From assembly GCA_016280915.1 (NCBI GenBank), contig JAEEHQ010000066.1, positions 1-64,000 on the forward strand: a stretch of DNA of 64,000 bases, written 5' to 3'. The translations under genes were made by a program, and so were the position numbers. The stretch comes from Bacteroidales bacterium (GTDB lineage Bacteria > Bacteroidota > Bacteroidia > Bacteroidales > P3). Under the pieces are notes generated by a model. It searched no databases. It was not told where the DNA came from and saw only the letters and a program-made list of their open reading frames with translations. Positions 22,237 to 30,761 of the stretch are shown here, one piece after another; position 1 is the first letter of the stretch; each line of letters starts with the position of its first letter.

Positions 22237-23322
22237 TTGAACAACTATTGTATCATCATGGCCGGTGGCTTTGGCACTCGATTCTGGCCCATCAGCCAGG
22301 CCAATAACCCTAAGCAGTTCATCGACCTGCTCGGCAATGGCGAGTCAATGCTCCAAAGCACCTTTCACCGCTTCGAGCGCATCTGCCCCCGAGAGAACAT
22401 TATCATTGTCACCAATAGTCTTTATGTCGACCGTGTGCGAGAGCAAATCCCCAACCTGCTGCCCTACCAAGTGCTCAGCGAGCCCTACCGCCGCAACACA
22501 GCCCCCTGCATAGCCTATGCTGCTGCCATTATCGGCCAGCTCGATCCTGAGGCCAACATCATCGTCACTCCTTCCGACCACGCCATTTTCGACGAGGAAA
22601 AATTCGACCACGACATTCACCAAGCCCTCTCCTTTACCGCTCAGCACAACTACATCGTTACCATCGGCGTGCGCCCCACCTACCCCAACACCAAATACGG
22701 CTACATACAGTTTAGCGAAAGCCCTGCTCTTCCCGATGCCCACAACCTCCACAAAGTCATCACCTTCACCGAGAAACCGCCCATAGAAATGGCGCGCCAG
22801 TTCATCACCACAGGCGAGTTCTTTTGGAATGCCGGCATCTTCGTGTGGCGGCTCCCCACGCTACGCAAAGCCTACAATACCTTCCTGCCTAATATTGCCA
22901 AAAGCATCTTCAACCTCACCGCCCATACCCCTACAGAGGAGGTCGAGCGCGTCTACTCCCTCTGCGACACCATCTCTGTCGACTTCGGCATCATGGAGCA
23001 TGCCGAGAACGTCTATGTCCTCGAAGCCTCCTTTCCTTGGTCCGATGTAGAAACCTGGGACCTGCTCTACAACACCTATCCCCACGACGACAATGGCAAC
23101 AGCATCATCTCCGGCACTGTCTTCCCATACGAAGTACACAACACCGTCGTCCATATCCCCGAAAACAAAACCGTTGTCGTTCAAGGTCTCGACGGCTATA
23201 TTATAGCTGGTGATGGCAACACCCTGCTCATCTGCCCCCGCGACCAAGAGGACCGCATCGTTAAGTTCGCATCCGATGTCGAGCTCAACCTGATGCTCGG
23301 CAGCTTCCACAAGAAAAAATAA
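22237..23322 (+). CDS. manC: Mannose-1-phosphate guanylyltransferase
   Basis: Makes GDP-mannose from GTP and mannose-1-phosphate for surface glycans. The 361-residue product has the nucleotidyltransferase signature MAGGFGTRFWPIS and the sugar-binding FTEKP and FFWNAGIFVWR segments. SDHAIFDEEKFD is the region around the metal-binding Asp. Only the GMP domain is present: there is no fused isomerase (cupin) domain, consistent with a separate manA at 24935. The start is a TTG at 22237, chosen because NNYCIIMAGG is the usual N-terminus in relatives; the first ATG (22258) would remove it. Confidence 0.92.
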   Translation: MNNYCIIMAGGFGTRFWPISQANNPKQFIDLLGNGESMLQSTFHRFERICPRENIIIVTNSLYVDRVREQIPNLLPYQVLSEPYRRNTAPCIAYAAAIIGQLDPEANIIVTPSDHAIFDEEKFDHDIHQALSFTAQHNYIVTIGVRPTYPNTKYGYIQFSESPALPDAHNLHKVITFTEKPPIEMARQFITTGEFFWNAGIFVWRLPTLRKAYNTFLPNIAKSIFNLTAHTPTEEVERVYSLCDTISVDFGIMEHAENVYVLEASFPWSDVETWDLLYNTYPHDDNGNSIISGTVFPYEVHNTVVHIPENKTVVVQGLDGYIIAGDGNTLLICPRDQEDRIVKFASDVELNLMLGSFHKKK

Positions 23323-23351
23323 CCTCAGGAAAATAATAAACAATACATAAC

Positions 23352-24758
23352 ATGAAACGTATCGAAATCAAACAACTTCTTTCACCCAGTGCAGAACAAT
23401 TGATTGATACCACCATCAACGTCAAAGGCTGGGTGCGTACCAAGCGCGGCAACAAAAACGTGGCCTTCATCGCCCTCAACGACGGTTCCACCATCAACAA
23501 TATTCAGATAGTAGTAGACCTCGCCAATTTTGACGAAGAACTACTGCGCCGCATCACCACCGGAGCCTGCATCAGCGTCGATGGCAAGCTCGTCCGGTCC
23601 CAGGGTGCAGGCCAGAGCGTAGAGGTGCAGGCCCAATCCATCCTCCTCTATGGCGAAGCCGACCCCAACACCTATCCCCTTCAAAAGAAAGGCCACTCCA
23701 TGGAATTTCTCCGCGAGATTGGCCACCTGCGCCTTCGAACCAACACCTTCGGAGCTATCTGCCGCATCCGCCACAATATGGCCTATGCCATCCACACCTT
23801 CTTCCACGAACGCGGATTCTTCTATTTCCATACCCCATTAATCACCGCCTCCGACTGCGAAGGTGCCGGCGAGATGTTCCAAGTCACCACCCTCGATCTC
23901 AACAATCCTCCCCGCAAGGAAGACGGCAGCATCGACTACGAGCAGGATTTCTTTGGCAAGATGACAGCCCTCACCGTCAGCGGCCAGCTCGAAGGCGAAC
24001 TGGGTGCCACGGCCTTAGGCAAAATCTACACCTTCGGCCCCACCTTCCGTGCCGAGAACAGTAACACCCCGCGCCACCTCGCCGAGTTCTGGATGGTGGA
24101 GCCCGAGATGGCCTTCTACCAGCTCGACGACCTCACCGCCCTCGAGGAAGAATTCATCAAATATTGCGTCCGCTGGGCCCTCGACCACTGCTCCGACGAT
24201 CTTGAGTTCCTTAACAAGATGATTGACAAAGGGCTCCTGGAACGCCTTCGTAGCGTCGTCGATACCGACTTTGTCCGCCTTCCCTACACCGAGGGCATCC
24301 GCATCCTCGAAGAGGCAGTCAAAAATGGCCACAAATTCGAGTTTCCTGTCTATTGGGGTGTCGACCTGGCCAGCGAACACGAGCGTTACCTCGTTGAAGA
24401 ACACTTCAAGAAACCCGTCATCATGATTGACTACCCCAAGGAGATCAAGGCATTCTACATGAAGCAGAACGACGACGGCAAGACCGTTCAGGGCACCGAT
24501 GTGCTCTTCCCGCAGATAGGCGAAATCATTGGTGGCTCCGTCCGCGAAGAAAGCTATGACAAACTCATGGCCAGCATCACCGAGCGCAACATCCCCATGA
24601 AAGACATGTGGTGGTATCTCGACACTCGGCGCTACGGCACATGCCCCCATGCCGGCTTCGGTCTCGGCTTCGAACGCCTGATGCTCTTCGTCACCGGAAT
24701 GGCCAACATCCGCGACGTCATCCCCTTCCCCCGCACACCTAAAACTGCTGAGTTCTAA
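23352..24758 (+). CDS. asnS: Asparaginyl-tRNA synthetase
   Basis: A class IIb aminoacyl-tRNA synthetase that charges tRNA-Asn. The 468-residue product has the N-terminal OB fold ([18 protein letters not shown]) and the class II core. The core includes [20 protein letters not shown], then [21 protein letters not shown] (motif 2, conserved AENS/H in AsnRS). Motif 3 is at the end, [17 protein letters not shown]. The length fits bacterial AsnRS. It starts 30 nt after manC and is followed by a strong terminator. Confidence 0.97.
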   Translation: MKRIEIKQLLSPSAEQLIDTTINVKGWVRTKRGNKNVAFIALNDGSTINNIQIVVDLANFDEELLRRITTGACISVDGKLVRSQGAGQSVEVQAQSILLYGEADPNTYPLQKKGHSMEFLREIGHLRLRTNTFGAICRIRHNMAYAIHTFFHERGFFYFHTPLITASDCEGAGEMFQVTTLDLNNPPRKEDGSIDYEQDFFGKMTALTVSGQLEGELGATALGKIYTFGPTFRAENSNTPRHLAEFWMVEPEMAFYQLDDLTALEEEFIKYCVRWALDHCSDDLEFLNKMIDKGLLERLRSVVDTDFVRLPYTEGIRILEEAVKNGHKFEFPVYWGVDLASEHERYLVEEHFKKPVIMIDYPKEIKAFYMKQNDDGKTVQGTDVLFPQIGEIIGGSVREESYDKLMASITERNIPMKDMWWYLDTRRYGTCPHAGFGLGFERLMLFVTGMANIRDVIPFPRTPKTAEF

Positions 24759-24782
24759 AAATCACTCTCCAGTTAAGAAATC

Positions 24783-24823
24783 AACAAGAGCTGTGCACTC
24801 AGGTTACACAGCTCTTGTTTTTT
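24783..24823 (+). terminator. Terminator after asnS
   Basis: A 13-bp perfect stem, AACAAGAGCTGTG (24783-24795) with CACAGCTCTTGTT (24807-24819), runs into TTTTTT. It is 25 nt past the asnS stop. Confidence 0.92.
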
Positions 24824-24861
24824 GGAGCTTAATTCCTCAATTTTTTGGCAAACATAATAAC

Positions 24862-24899
24862 TTAACCCCCAATCGGCCTAATGACCGATTGGGGGTTAA
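24862..24899. repeat. 15-bp palindrome, relative of the 58507-58847 terminal repeats
   Basis: TTAACCCCCAATCGG (24862-24876) pairs perfectly with CCGATTGGGGGTTAA (24885-24899) around the loop CCTAATGA. The motif CTAATGACCGATT followed by GGGTTAA recurs at 58826-58847 and, inverted, at 58507-58528. Located between the convergent asnS and manA. No T tract adjoins it, so it looks like a dispersed palindromic repeat more than a terminator. Confidence 0.8.
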
Positions 24900-24934
24900 A
24901 ACATGTCTCTACGAAAGTGTCTTAGTACCTATCT

Positions 24935-26002
24935 CTAGAGGTTCTCAGCATTTCCAACAAACTGAGCCAGCCAGTCGCGGTCGGTAGAATGGTTGTGGCT
25001 CTCTTTGTCGGTCCATTGTTCGGGGTCTATGTAGACCTCCAGCAGTTTGGCCGGTCCTTCTGAAAAGAGCTCCACGGTGTCGGCTATAGCAGGCACCAGC
25101 ATACACTCGCCCGCATGGATGGGTACAATCTCGTTCAAGCTCTTCACGGCCGCAATACCCTCCACACAAAGGTAGATGACAAAGGAGTCCAACGAGTTAA
25201 AGTCCTTCTTCAAGGGTTTTGTCAGCGGAATGAGGTTGGTGGTGAAATAAGGGCATTCCGCCAATCGTGTAGTACTGTTTTCTTTATAGGTATAGTGTGT
25301 TTTGCCATCTTTCAGCTCGCTGAAATCGATGGCATCCAACGCCTCGGCGGTGTGGAGCTCGCGCAGCTTGCCGTTGGAGTCTGGACGGTTGTAGTCGTAG
25401 ATGCGGTAGGTGCAGTCGCTATTCTGCTGTATCTCAGCCAGCATCAACCCTTTTCCCAAGGCATGTACGCGTCCGGCCGGAATAAAGAACATGTCGCCCG
25501 CCTCAGCCTGCTCTATGTGTAGGACATCCTCCAACTTGCCCAAGGCAAGAATTTGCTGGTATTCCTCCTTGGTGATGCTTTGGTTGAACCCATTGACAAT
25601 ATGGGCACCCTTCTCTGCCTCCATGATGTACCACATCTCGGTCTTGCCGTTTTCCATGCCGCGCTCACGCGCCAGCCGGTCATCGGGATGCACCTGGATG
25701 GAAAGGTCGTCGTTGGCATCGATGATTTTCACCAGTAGGGGAAACTCCGTGCCAAAATGATTGAAGTTTTGCTCGCCAATCAGCTCTCCCATGTAAATCT
25801 CCAACACCTCGTTGATGTCGTTCTCAGCCAAGAAACCGTTAGCAACAACCGACTCGTTGCCAACCACGCCCGACAGGGCCCACAACTCGCCACAGTTGGG
25901 CAGCGGCGAATAGTCGAAACCCAGTGTGCCGATTTTGTTACCGCCCCATACTTTGTTCTTATACAAGGGCATGAATTTCATGGGATAAAGATTACTTTCC
26001 AT
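24935..26002 (-). CDS. manA: Mannose-6-phosphate isomerase (type I)
   Basis: Interconverts fructose-6-phosphate and mannose-6-phosphate, feeding GDP-mannose synthesis with manC. The 355-residue zinc cupin has the metal-site motif SIQVHPDDRLA, EMWYIMEAEKGA, and the second cupin segment GDMFFIPAGRVHALGKG. It ends in a short C-terminal barrel. The ATG at 26002 (MESNLYPMKFMPLYKNKVWGG) is chosen because the -7 box lies at 26012-26019. The extension to 26089 would begin upstream of that box. The leader is only a few nucleotides long. Convergent with asnS. Confidence 0.94.
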   Translation of the reverse strand: MESNLYPMKFMPLYKNKVWGGNKIGTLGFDYSPLPNCGELWALSGVVGNESVVANGFLAENDINEVLEIYMGELIGEQNFNHFGTEFPLLVKIIDANDDLSIQVHPDDRLARERGMENGKTEMWYIMEAEKGAHIVNGFNQSITKEEYQQILALGKLEDVLHIEQAEAGDMFFIPAGRVHALGKGLMLAEIQQNSDCTYRIYDYNRPDSNGKLRELHTAEALDAIDFSELKDGKTHYTYKENSTTRLAECPYFTTNLIPLTKPLKKDFNSLDSFVIYLCVEGIAAVKSLNEIVPIHAGECMLVPAIADTVELFSEGPAKLLEVYIDPEQWTDKESHNHSTDRDWLAQFVGNAENL

Positions 26003-26011
26003 TGTCGTCCG

Positions 26012-26019
26012 CAAAATTA
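26012..26019 (-). promoter_or_regulatory. -7 box of manA
   Basis: TAATTTTG on the minus strand, 9 nt before the manA ATG, implying an almost leaderless mRNA. Confidence 0.7.
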
Positions 26020-26133
26020 ATATCGATAATCTGATGATTGAATCTCCAACTGTCCGTGTCGCTCCCTTAGTGGCAAAACCTCCATTCAAAAACCCTACCC
26101 AAGCGTCACAAACCTAACGAAATCCGTTGCTGG

Positions 26134-27132
26134 TTACTTTCCTTTTTTCAAAACCCTCTCCAATTCCCAAATACGAATGTCTCTTGCCACCACGATACCT
26201 CTCTTGTCCACTAAAATCATATAGGGTATGTGGTCCACACTCAACTGTTTCAAGTAGTTGGCATCCCATCCGTTGGGGTTGTCGTCGATGTTGATGGTCA
26301 GCAGTTTTATTGGCCTGTCGCCAATGGTTTTCTCCGCCTGTGCCTGTTGTGCCTTGCAACGGTCGCACCAGTTGGCACCAAACACAATCAGCGTCGACCC
26401 TTCGGTGTTGCGGGTTTGCTCAAAGGTGCAACGCTCTTTCTTGCTGTTCAGGTAGGCAAAGTCGGGCATCTCACTCCCTTCCGACACAGCCGGAGTGGCT
26501 TTCATCCATCGTCGCAAGAGCGTATAGTGGTAGGTGTGACGGCCTTCATCGGCAATCATGCTGATGATCTGGCGCACCACCCCATCGTCCAAACTGCCCA
26601 TCTCCTGGTAGAGCACAAAAGGCAGATAAATCGAGGCGGGCTCCTCTTTGGCATATTGCTTCAGAAAACTGTTGCGGTCGGCGGCATTGCGGTATCGCTC
26701 CATCAGGTAGCGGTACTCGCTGTTGCTGCGCGAGTTACTGATTACCGACAGCTCCGGACGAGTGGCGTTCAGCGAGATGCGTATCTCCGAGTTTTCCAAA
26801 AAGAAATAGAGCGGACGGCTCATCGTGTTGTGCTGCAAGGAGGCCAACACAGGCTTCGCCACTCCTCCGGTGAAAAGGAACATGCCTTTGTCGCCTTTGT
26901 CTGTGTAGGTATGGTAGGTGCTGTCTCCGTCGTAAATGGTCAGGGTGAAAATGCCCGAGAGGCTGCTTTCGCCGCTAATCTTAAAGCGTGAACCTTCAGC
27001 AGTCGTAATGCTGGGAAGGGAAGATGCTTTCAGCAAGTTGCCCCATGGTAGCGGCAACACCAGCAGCAAACAGACAATCCACCGCACAAGACCCCTCGGC
27101 CTGCGCTGGCTGTGAGTAGGGTAGCTCATCAT
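26134..27132 (-). CDS. Exported thioredoxin-like protein (TlpA/DUF4369 type)
   Basis: A 332-residue envelope protein. An N-terminal hydrophobic segment (WIVCLLLVLPLPWG) serves as signal peptide or anchor. Residues about 45-200 resemble the DUF4369-type N-terminal domain (FKISGESSLSGIFTLTIYDG) found before thioredoxin folds in Bacteroidota. The thioredoxin domain (about 225-325) carries the active site GANWCDRC and the cis-Pro loop DHIPYMILVDKRG. Such proteins act as periplasmic thiol-disulfide reductases or disulfide-resolving factors; the partner is unknown. It lies 6 nt downstream of the small lipoprotein at 27139, probably one transcript. Confidence 0.85.
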   Translation of the reverse strand: MMSYPTHSQRRPRGLVRWIVCLLLVLPLPWGNLLKASSLPSITTAEGSRFKISGESSLSGIFTLTIYDGDSTYHTYTDKGDKGMFLFTGGVAKPVLASLQHNTMSRPLYFFLENSEIRISLNATRPELSVISNSRSNSEYRYLMERYRNAADRNSFLKQYAKEEPASIYLPFVLYQEMGSLDDGVVRQIISMIADEGRHTYHYTLLRRWMKATPAVSEGSEMPDFAYLNSKKERCTFEQTRNTEGSTLIVFGANWCDRCKAQQAQAEKTIGDRPIKLLTINIDDNPNGWDANYLKQLSVDHIPYMILVDKRGIVVARDIRIWELERVLKKGK

Positions 27133-27138
27133 CTACAA

Positions 27139-27342
27139 TCAATAGGAGTGGTAGGTCGAACCGTTTTTCTTGTTTGTTCCCTTCACGGAATAGTTGTTCT
27201 TGATGGTCTTGCTTGATTTGTATTTCTTGGGGGAATTCATATACACCCCGTTGTTAGACTTGCAAGAGGAGAGGGCACCGGTGATGCCTAACAGACCCAC
27301 CAAAAGAAGCAGCGATACGAAAACTTTAACGCACTTTTTCAT
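27139..27342 (-). CDS. Small basic lipoprotein
   Basis: A 67-residue product. MKKCVKVFVSLLLLVGLLG is a clear signal sequence ending in the lipobox ALSSC (Cys27). The mature part is only about 40 residues and strongly basic, rich in Lys, Asn, Ser and Tyr (NSPKKYKSSKTIKNNYSVKG), ending in STYHSY. No domain is recognised. The short basic tail suggests binding to a negatively charged partner such as nucleic acid, LPS or capsule, but that is speculation. It is the first gene of a pair with the thioredoxin-like protein. Confidence 0.72.
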   Translation of the reverse strand: MKKCVKVFVSLLLLVGLLGITGALSSCKSNNGVYMNSPKKYKSSKTIKNNYSVKGTNKKNGSTYHSY

Positions 27343-27766
27343 ATTCTCGTTTTTTTGAATAATCCTATTTTTTATAATATAGTGTTTGACCTCAGTAATT
27401 TATGCGGGGCTCGTTGCGGTTGAACCCCTTTACTTCAGTTTACAAAATAACAAAATTTTCTCCGATTAAACAAGATTTTTCAGATTTTTAGGATATCCAA
27501 GTCGGACTCTTGACCAATTTGGGTTCAACCCAAATCAAAAAGAAAGGAAACCCAAGTCGTCCTCACCACCAATAGGGGGGGCAACGCCAAACCAAAAGTC
27601 TTTCTTTTTGTAGGGTACAAACCGTGTTGACTAAATAATTTAATTCGTCTGTTTATAAATCGGATATTTTTGTGTATATTTGCAGCGCGAAAAATAATTC
27701 AGTTGGACAGTATATATATATTTAGATTCAACAAATTGTGCTACTTAACGTTGTAATGTTATAGCT
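27343..27766. other. Intergenic region with palindrome and promoter
   Basis: 424 bp between divergent units. It contains the tight palindrome ATTTGGGTT-C-AACCCAAAT at 27517-27535. Partial copies of the AACCC/TTGG motif seen at 24862 and 58507 surround it (CCAAGTCGGACTCTTGACC; CCCAAGTCGTCC). There is also a G run at 27575-27581, and the promoter at 27675-27682. No coding potential is seen. Confidence 0.65.
27675..27682 (+). promoter_or_regulatory. -7 box upstream of the 88-aa membrane protein and efp
   Basis: TATATTTG matches TAnnTTTG, 84 nt before the ATG at 27767. A -33 TTG is not obvious. Confidence 0.62.
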
Positions 27767-28033
27767 ATGAACTATCAGAGAAACCTCCGAATCTACGAAA
27801 TCATATCGTATATTCTCATTATTGGTGCCACCGTCGTCTACTTTGTTTTCCATAAACAAGGGGCCGGGGCGCTCAACCTCACCCTCATCATCCTCATCCT
27901 GGCAGTCCTCAGCCGCATGATGATGGAACGCACCCGCCGTCAGGCAGCCGATGCTGAAATCGACGTTCTCAAAAGCGACCTGCGCCGCCTCACCCAGCTC
28001 TATTCCGAAGAAAAGAAAAAAAACGAGAAATAA
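27767..28033 (+). CDS. Small two-helix membrane protein
   Basis: An 88-residue protein. Two hydrophobic segments (about 10-28 IYEIISYILIIGATVVYFVF and 37-50 LNLTLIILILAVLSRM) form a hairpin in the membrane. A charged helix with heptad spacing follows (RQAADAEIDVLKSDLRRLTQL), ending in a Lys/Glu-rich tail. No family is recognised; such a protein could be a scaffold or regulator. It precedes efp by 75 nt. Confidence 0.7.
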   Translation: MNYQRNLRIYEIISYILIIGATVVYFVFHKQGAGALNLTLIILILAVLSRMMMERTRRQAADAEIDVLKSDLRRLTQLYSEEKKKNEK

Positions 28034-28108
28034 ACGGGTCGTGCATAGCCATAGAAAAGGCTGCCACAAACCCTCGTCCAATTAGATAACTCAAAAAAAT
28101 TACATTAT

Positions 28109-28672
28109 ATGGCAACAACCACAGATATTAAGAACGGACTCTGTATTAATTTCAACAACGACATCTACACCATCGTAGAATTCCTTCATGTAAAACCCGG
28201 CAAGGGTGCCGCTTTCGTTCGCACTAAGATGCGCAGCGTCAAGACCGGCCGCATCCTCGAGAACACCTTCCCCAGCGGTGCCAAGATCGACATCGTCCGC
28301 GTAGAGCGTCGTCCCTACACCTACCTCTACAAGGAGGGCGACATGCATGTTTTCATGCACACCGAGACTTACGAGCAGATCTACATCCCCGAGAGCATCA
28401 TCAACGCTCCCCAGTTCCTCAAGGACGGTCAGTATGTTGAGGTCACCGTCGAGGCCGACACCGAGACCCCGCTGATTTGCGAGCTGCCTCCTTTCATCGA
28501 GACCGTTGTCACCTACACCGAACCCGGCTTTGCTGGCAACACCGCCACCAACGCCATGAAGGATGCCACCGTCGAACCCGGTGTACAGATTCGTGTCCCC
28601 CTCTTCATCAAAGAAGGCGAGCGCATCAAGGTCGACACCCGCACCAACGAGTACGCCGAGCGCATCAAGTAA
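28109..28672 (+). CDS. efp: Elongation factor P
   Basis: EF-P relieves ribosome stalling at polyproline stretches by entering the E site. The 187-residue product has three beta-barrel domains and the normal length. The loop VKPGKGAAFVRTK near the P-site tRNA has Lys32 at the position that is modified in other bacteria. The tail ends in VPLFIKEGERIKVDTRTNEYAERIK. The modification enzymes EpmA/B are not in the window. The infB N-terminus and other Pro-rich proteins nearby would be clients. Confidence 0.96.
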   Translation: MATTTDIKNGLCINFNNDIYTIVEFLHVKPGKGAAFVRTKMRSVKTGRILENTFPSGAKIDIVRVERRPYTYLYKEGDMHVFMHTETYEQIYIPESIINAPQFLKDGQYVEVTVEADTETPLICELPPFIETVVTYTEPGFAGNTATNAMKDATVEPGVQIRVPLFIKEGERIKVDTRTNEYAERIK

Positions 28673-28703
28673 GCCTAATCATCTCATCCATTTCATCTTT
28701 ATT

Positions 28704-28750
28704 TGGACGTTAGTCGCAGTTTGCGGTTCACCCGCAGGGGCTAACGTCCA
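28704..28750. other. Inverted repeat after efp
   Basis: TGGACGTTAG (28704-28713) and CTAACGTCCA (28741-28750) form a 10-bp stem. A nested CGCA/TGCG pairing sits inside the loop. No T run follows, so it is a weak terminator candidate or an RNA-stability element between efp and the glutaminyl cyclase gene. Confidence 0.6.
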
Positions 28751-28777
28751 TTCTCACATAATAGGTACCTTATCATC

Positions 28778-29782
28778 ATGAAGAAACTCCTTCCCCTCCT
28801 CTCCATCCTCCTCCTGGCCGCTTGTGGTGGCGGCTCCAACAAGACAGCTGCCCCAACCGCCACACCCACCGTCGACTACAGCCAGGTCTCTATTCCTGCC
28901 TTCAATGCCGACTCTGCCTATCAGTTTGTTGCCGACCAGGTGGCCTTTGGATTCCGCACCCCCAATACCAAGGCGCAAACCCTGTGCGCCAACTATCTTG
29001 CCCGCCAGATGGGCCGTTGGTGCGACACGGTCATCGTGCAGGACTTCCCCGCCACCCTCTGGGATGGCACTACCGTCCGCGGCAAGAACATCATCGCCTC
29101 CATCGAGGCCCCTGCCCAGTCGTCCACCGGCAAGCGTCTCCTTCTGGCAGCCCACTGGGACAGCCGCCTATGGGCCGACCACGACAAGGATGAGGACAAT
29201 CACCGCAAACCCATCCTTGGAGCCAACGACGGAGCCAGCGGTGTCGGAGTGCTCATGGAGATGGCCCGCGTCATGGCCGGCCAGCGTCCTCGTGTCTCCA
29301 TCGACTTCATCTTTTTCGATGTCGAAGACCAGGGCTGTCCAGAGTGGGCCGACAACTATGTTGAGGACAGTTGGTGTAAAGGCTCCCAATATTGGAGCCT
29401 CAATCCGCACACACCCTATTACACCGCCGTCTACGGCGTGCTCCTCGACATGGTGGGAACCGAGCAACCCCGCTTCACCAAAGAGGAAATCAGCCGACAG
29501 TATGCTGGCAGCGTTCTCAACAAGATGTGGGCTGCCGCCGCTGCCCTCGGCCACGACAAGATTTTTGAGAACACCAACACCGACCCCATTCTCGATGACC
29601 ATTACTATGTCAACCGACTTGCCAACATCCCCATGATCGACATCGTGCAGAACAGCCGTGGCATGAGTTTCTTCCCGCATTGGCACACCGTCAACGACAA
29701 CCTCTCCCATATCGACCGCAACACCCTCCGCATCACCGCCGAGGTCCTCCTCAAAACCATCTACGGCGATTATGGCGAGTAA
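28778..29782 (+). CDS. Lipoprotein glutaminyl-peptide cyclotransferase (M28-type fold)
   Basis: A 334-residue lipoprotein (lipobox LLAAC, Cys16) with the zinc-dependent aminopeptidase fold. The single-zinc glutaminyl cyclase ligands can be placed at Asp151 (GANDGASGV), Glu183 (DVEDQG) and His303 (FFPHWHTVND). In this family they cyclise an N-terminal glutamine to pyroglutamate. AAHWDSRLWAD and the insertion SWCKGSQYWSLNPH are characteristic of Bacteroidota type II cyclases. An M28 aminopeptidase is the alternative, but the single-metal pattern favours a cyclase. It would act in the periplasm. See the finding on N-terminal glutamine in this window's exported proteins. Confidence 0.83.
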   Translation: MKKLLPLLSILLLAACGGGSNKTAAPTATPTVDYSQVSIPAFNADSAYQFVADQVAFGFRTPNTKAQTLCANYLARQMGRWCDTVIVQDFPATLWDGTTVRGKNIIASIEAPAQSSTGKRLLLAAHWDSRLWADHDKDEDNHRKPILGANDGASGVGVLMEMARVMAGQRPRVSIDFIFFDVEDQGCPEWADNYVEDSWCKGSQYWSLNPHTPYYTAVYGVLLDMVGTEQPRFTKEEISRQYAGSVLNKMWAAAAALGHDKIFENTNTDPILDDHYYVNRLANIPMIDIVQNSRGMSFFPHWHTVNDNLSHIDRNTLRITAEVLLKTIYGDYGE

Positions 29783-29838
29783 CCGATTGCCCAAGCACCG
29801 TCGCCCCAGCCTTTTGCCCTTTTAGCCACTCCATCATC

Positions 29839-30303
29839 ATGAAAAAACACCGTCCCGCCACCCCTCAAGCCTCATGGGCAGCCCTGTTTGCCATGCTATT
29901 GTTGTCAACCAGCCTTTTCATCCTCTCCAGTTGTGGCAAGGAAGGCCGTTGCAAAGTTCCCATTGGCGATGCCAGTTGTCAGATTGACCCCAATTCGCCC
30001 CTCTATCCAGGCATTAACAACTGCGATGGCTATGAGTACCTGGTAGGTGGAGCCAACGGCCTTGTTGTGGTACGTGTTGGCTACAACGATTTCGCCTGCT
30101 ATGAGCGTTCCTGTCCCCTCGACACAGGTCGCCTCGCCATGGCCGAAGGCTTTGGCAACATTGTCCTAGAGTGTCCCAAGTGCCATTCTCGGTTCAATAC
30201 CTTTGCCGACGGCTGCCCCCTGGAAGGCAGCCGAACCTCCTGCTACTTATACAAATACAGCACCTACTACGACGGCACCACCCTCTTCATCAGCAACTAT
30301 TAG
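29839..30303 (+). CDS. Rieske-like cysteine-rich lipoprotein
   Basis: A 154-residue protein with a signal sequence and lipobox (FILSSC, then GKEG). The body resembles the small Rieske-like lipoproteins of Bacteroidetes: ACYERSCPLDTGRL, then VLECPKCHSRFNTFADGCPLEG. The cysteines fall as CxxxxC, later CPKCH and another Cys, while the classic CxH...CxxH [2Fe-2S] ligand pair is not intact: the first CxH histidine is replaced. It may bind a metal with four Cys or be a non-binding relative. The start ATG at 29839 gives the signal peptide. It follows the cyclase by 56 nt. Confidence 0.68.
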   Translation: MKKHRPATPQASWAALFAMLLLSTSLFILSSCGKEGRCKVPIGDASCQIDPNSPLYPGINNCDGYEYLVGGANGLVVVRVGYNDFACYERSCPLDTGRLAMAEGFGNIVLECPKCHSRFNTFADGCPLEGSRTSCYLYKYSTYYDGTTLFISNY

Positions 30304-30761
30304 ATAGCCACCTTTCCGGTATAGCAACTGTCAAATGGATGGTTGCGGTAGCGAAGATGTAAAAAGGCTTCTGCCTCATTATTTATATTATATTTAGATT
30401 AGGTTTATATTATATTTTATTTATATTTTATTTATATTTTATTTATATTTTGTTTATCTTTATTAATATAAATATAATATAAACCTAAATGAAAGGTAAT
30501 TTAATAGGAGCAGTTACATACAACTTACGGCGAAGTTAGGGCCTCGGTAGGGTGGAGATTTAAAAACAGAGTTTCATATTCCCTTAATAGTAGACGATAA
30601 ATGAATGAAAATCAGTCCAAAGGATTGCTTACTATCTCTTTTGATTAAAAAAATAATCCAAGTGGCACAATAAAATGAAAATATCCTCGTTTTTTTACCG
30701 GATTAAATATTTAGTCATAGGCTTAACTTTAAAATCTAATCACAAAACAAAATCTTATATT
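30304..30761. other. AT-rich regulatory region before blaI
   Basis: 458 bp without genes. It holds the inverted-repeat arms described at 30400-30487 and the sequence TAACTTTAA at about 30724, a weak -7-like box before the ATG at 30762. A stretch at 30530-30560 is G-rich. No RNA gene is seen. Confidence 0.65.
30400..30487. repeat. AT-rich inverted repeat enclosing 11-bp tandem units
   Basis: TAGGTTTATATTATATTT (30400-30417) is the exact reverse complement of AAATATAATATAAACCTA (30470-30487), an 18-bp stem. Between the arms, four contiguous 11-bp units ATATTTTATTT (30412-30455; the last has G for A) run in tandem. The architecture suggests an operator, a bent-DNA element or a strong terminator for the upstream unit. 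Confidence 0.85.
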
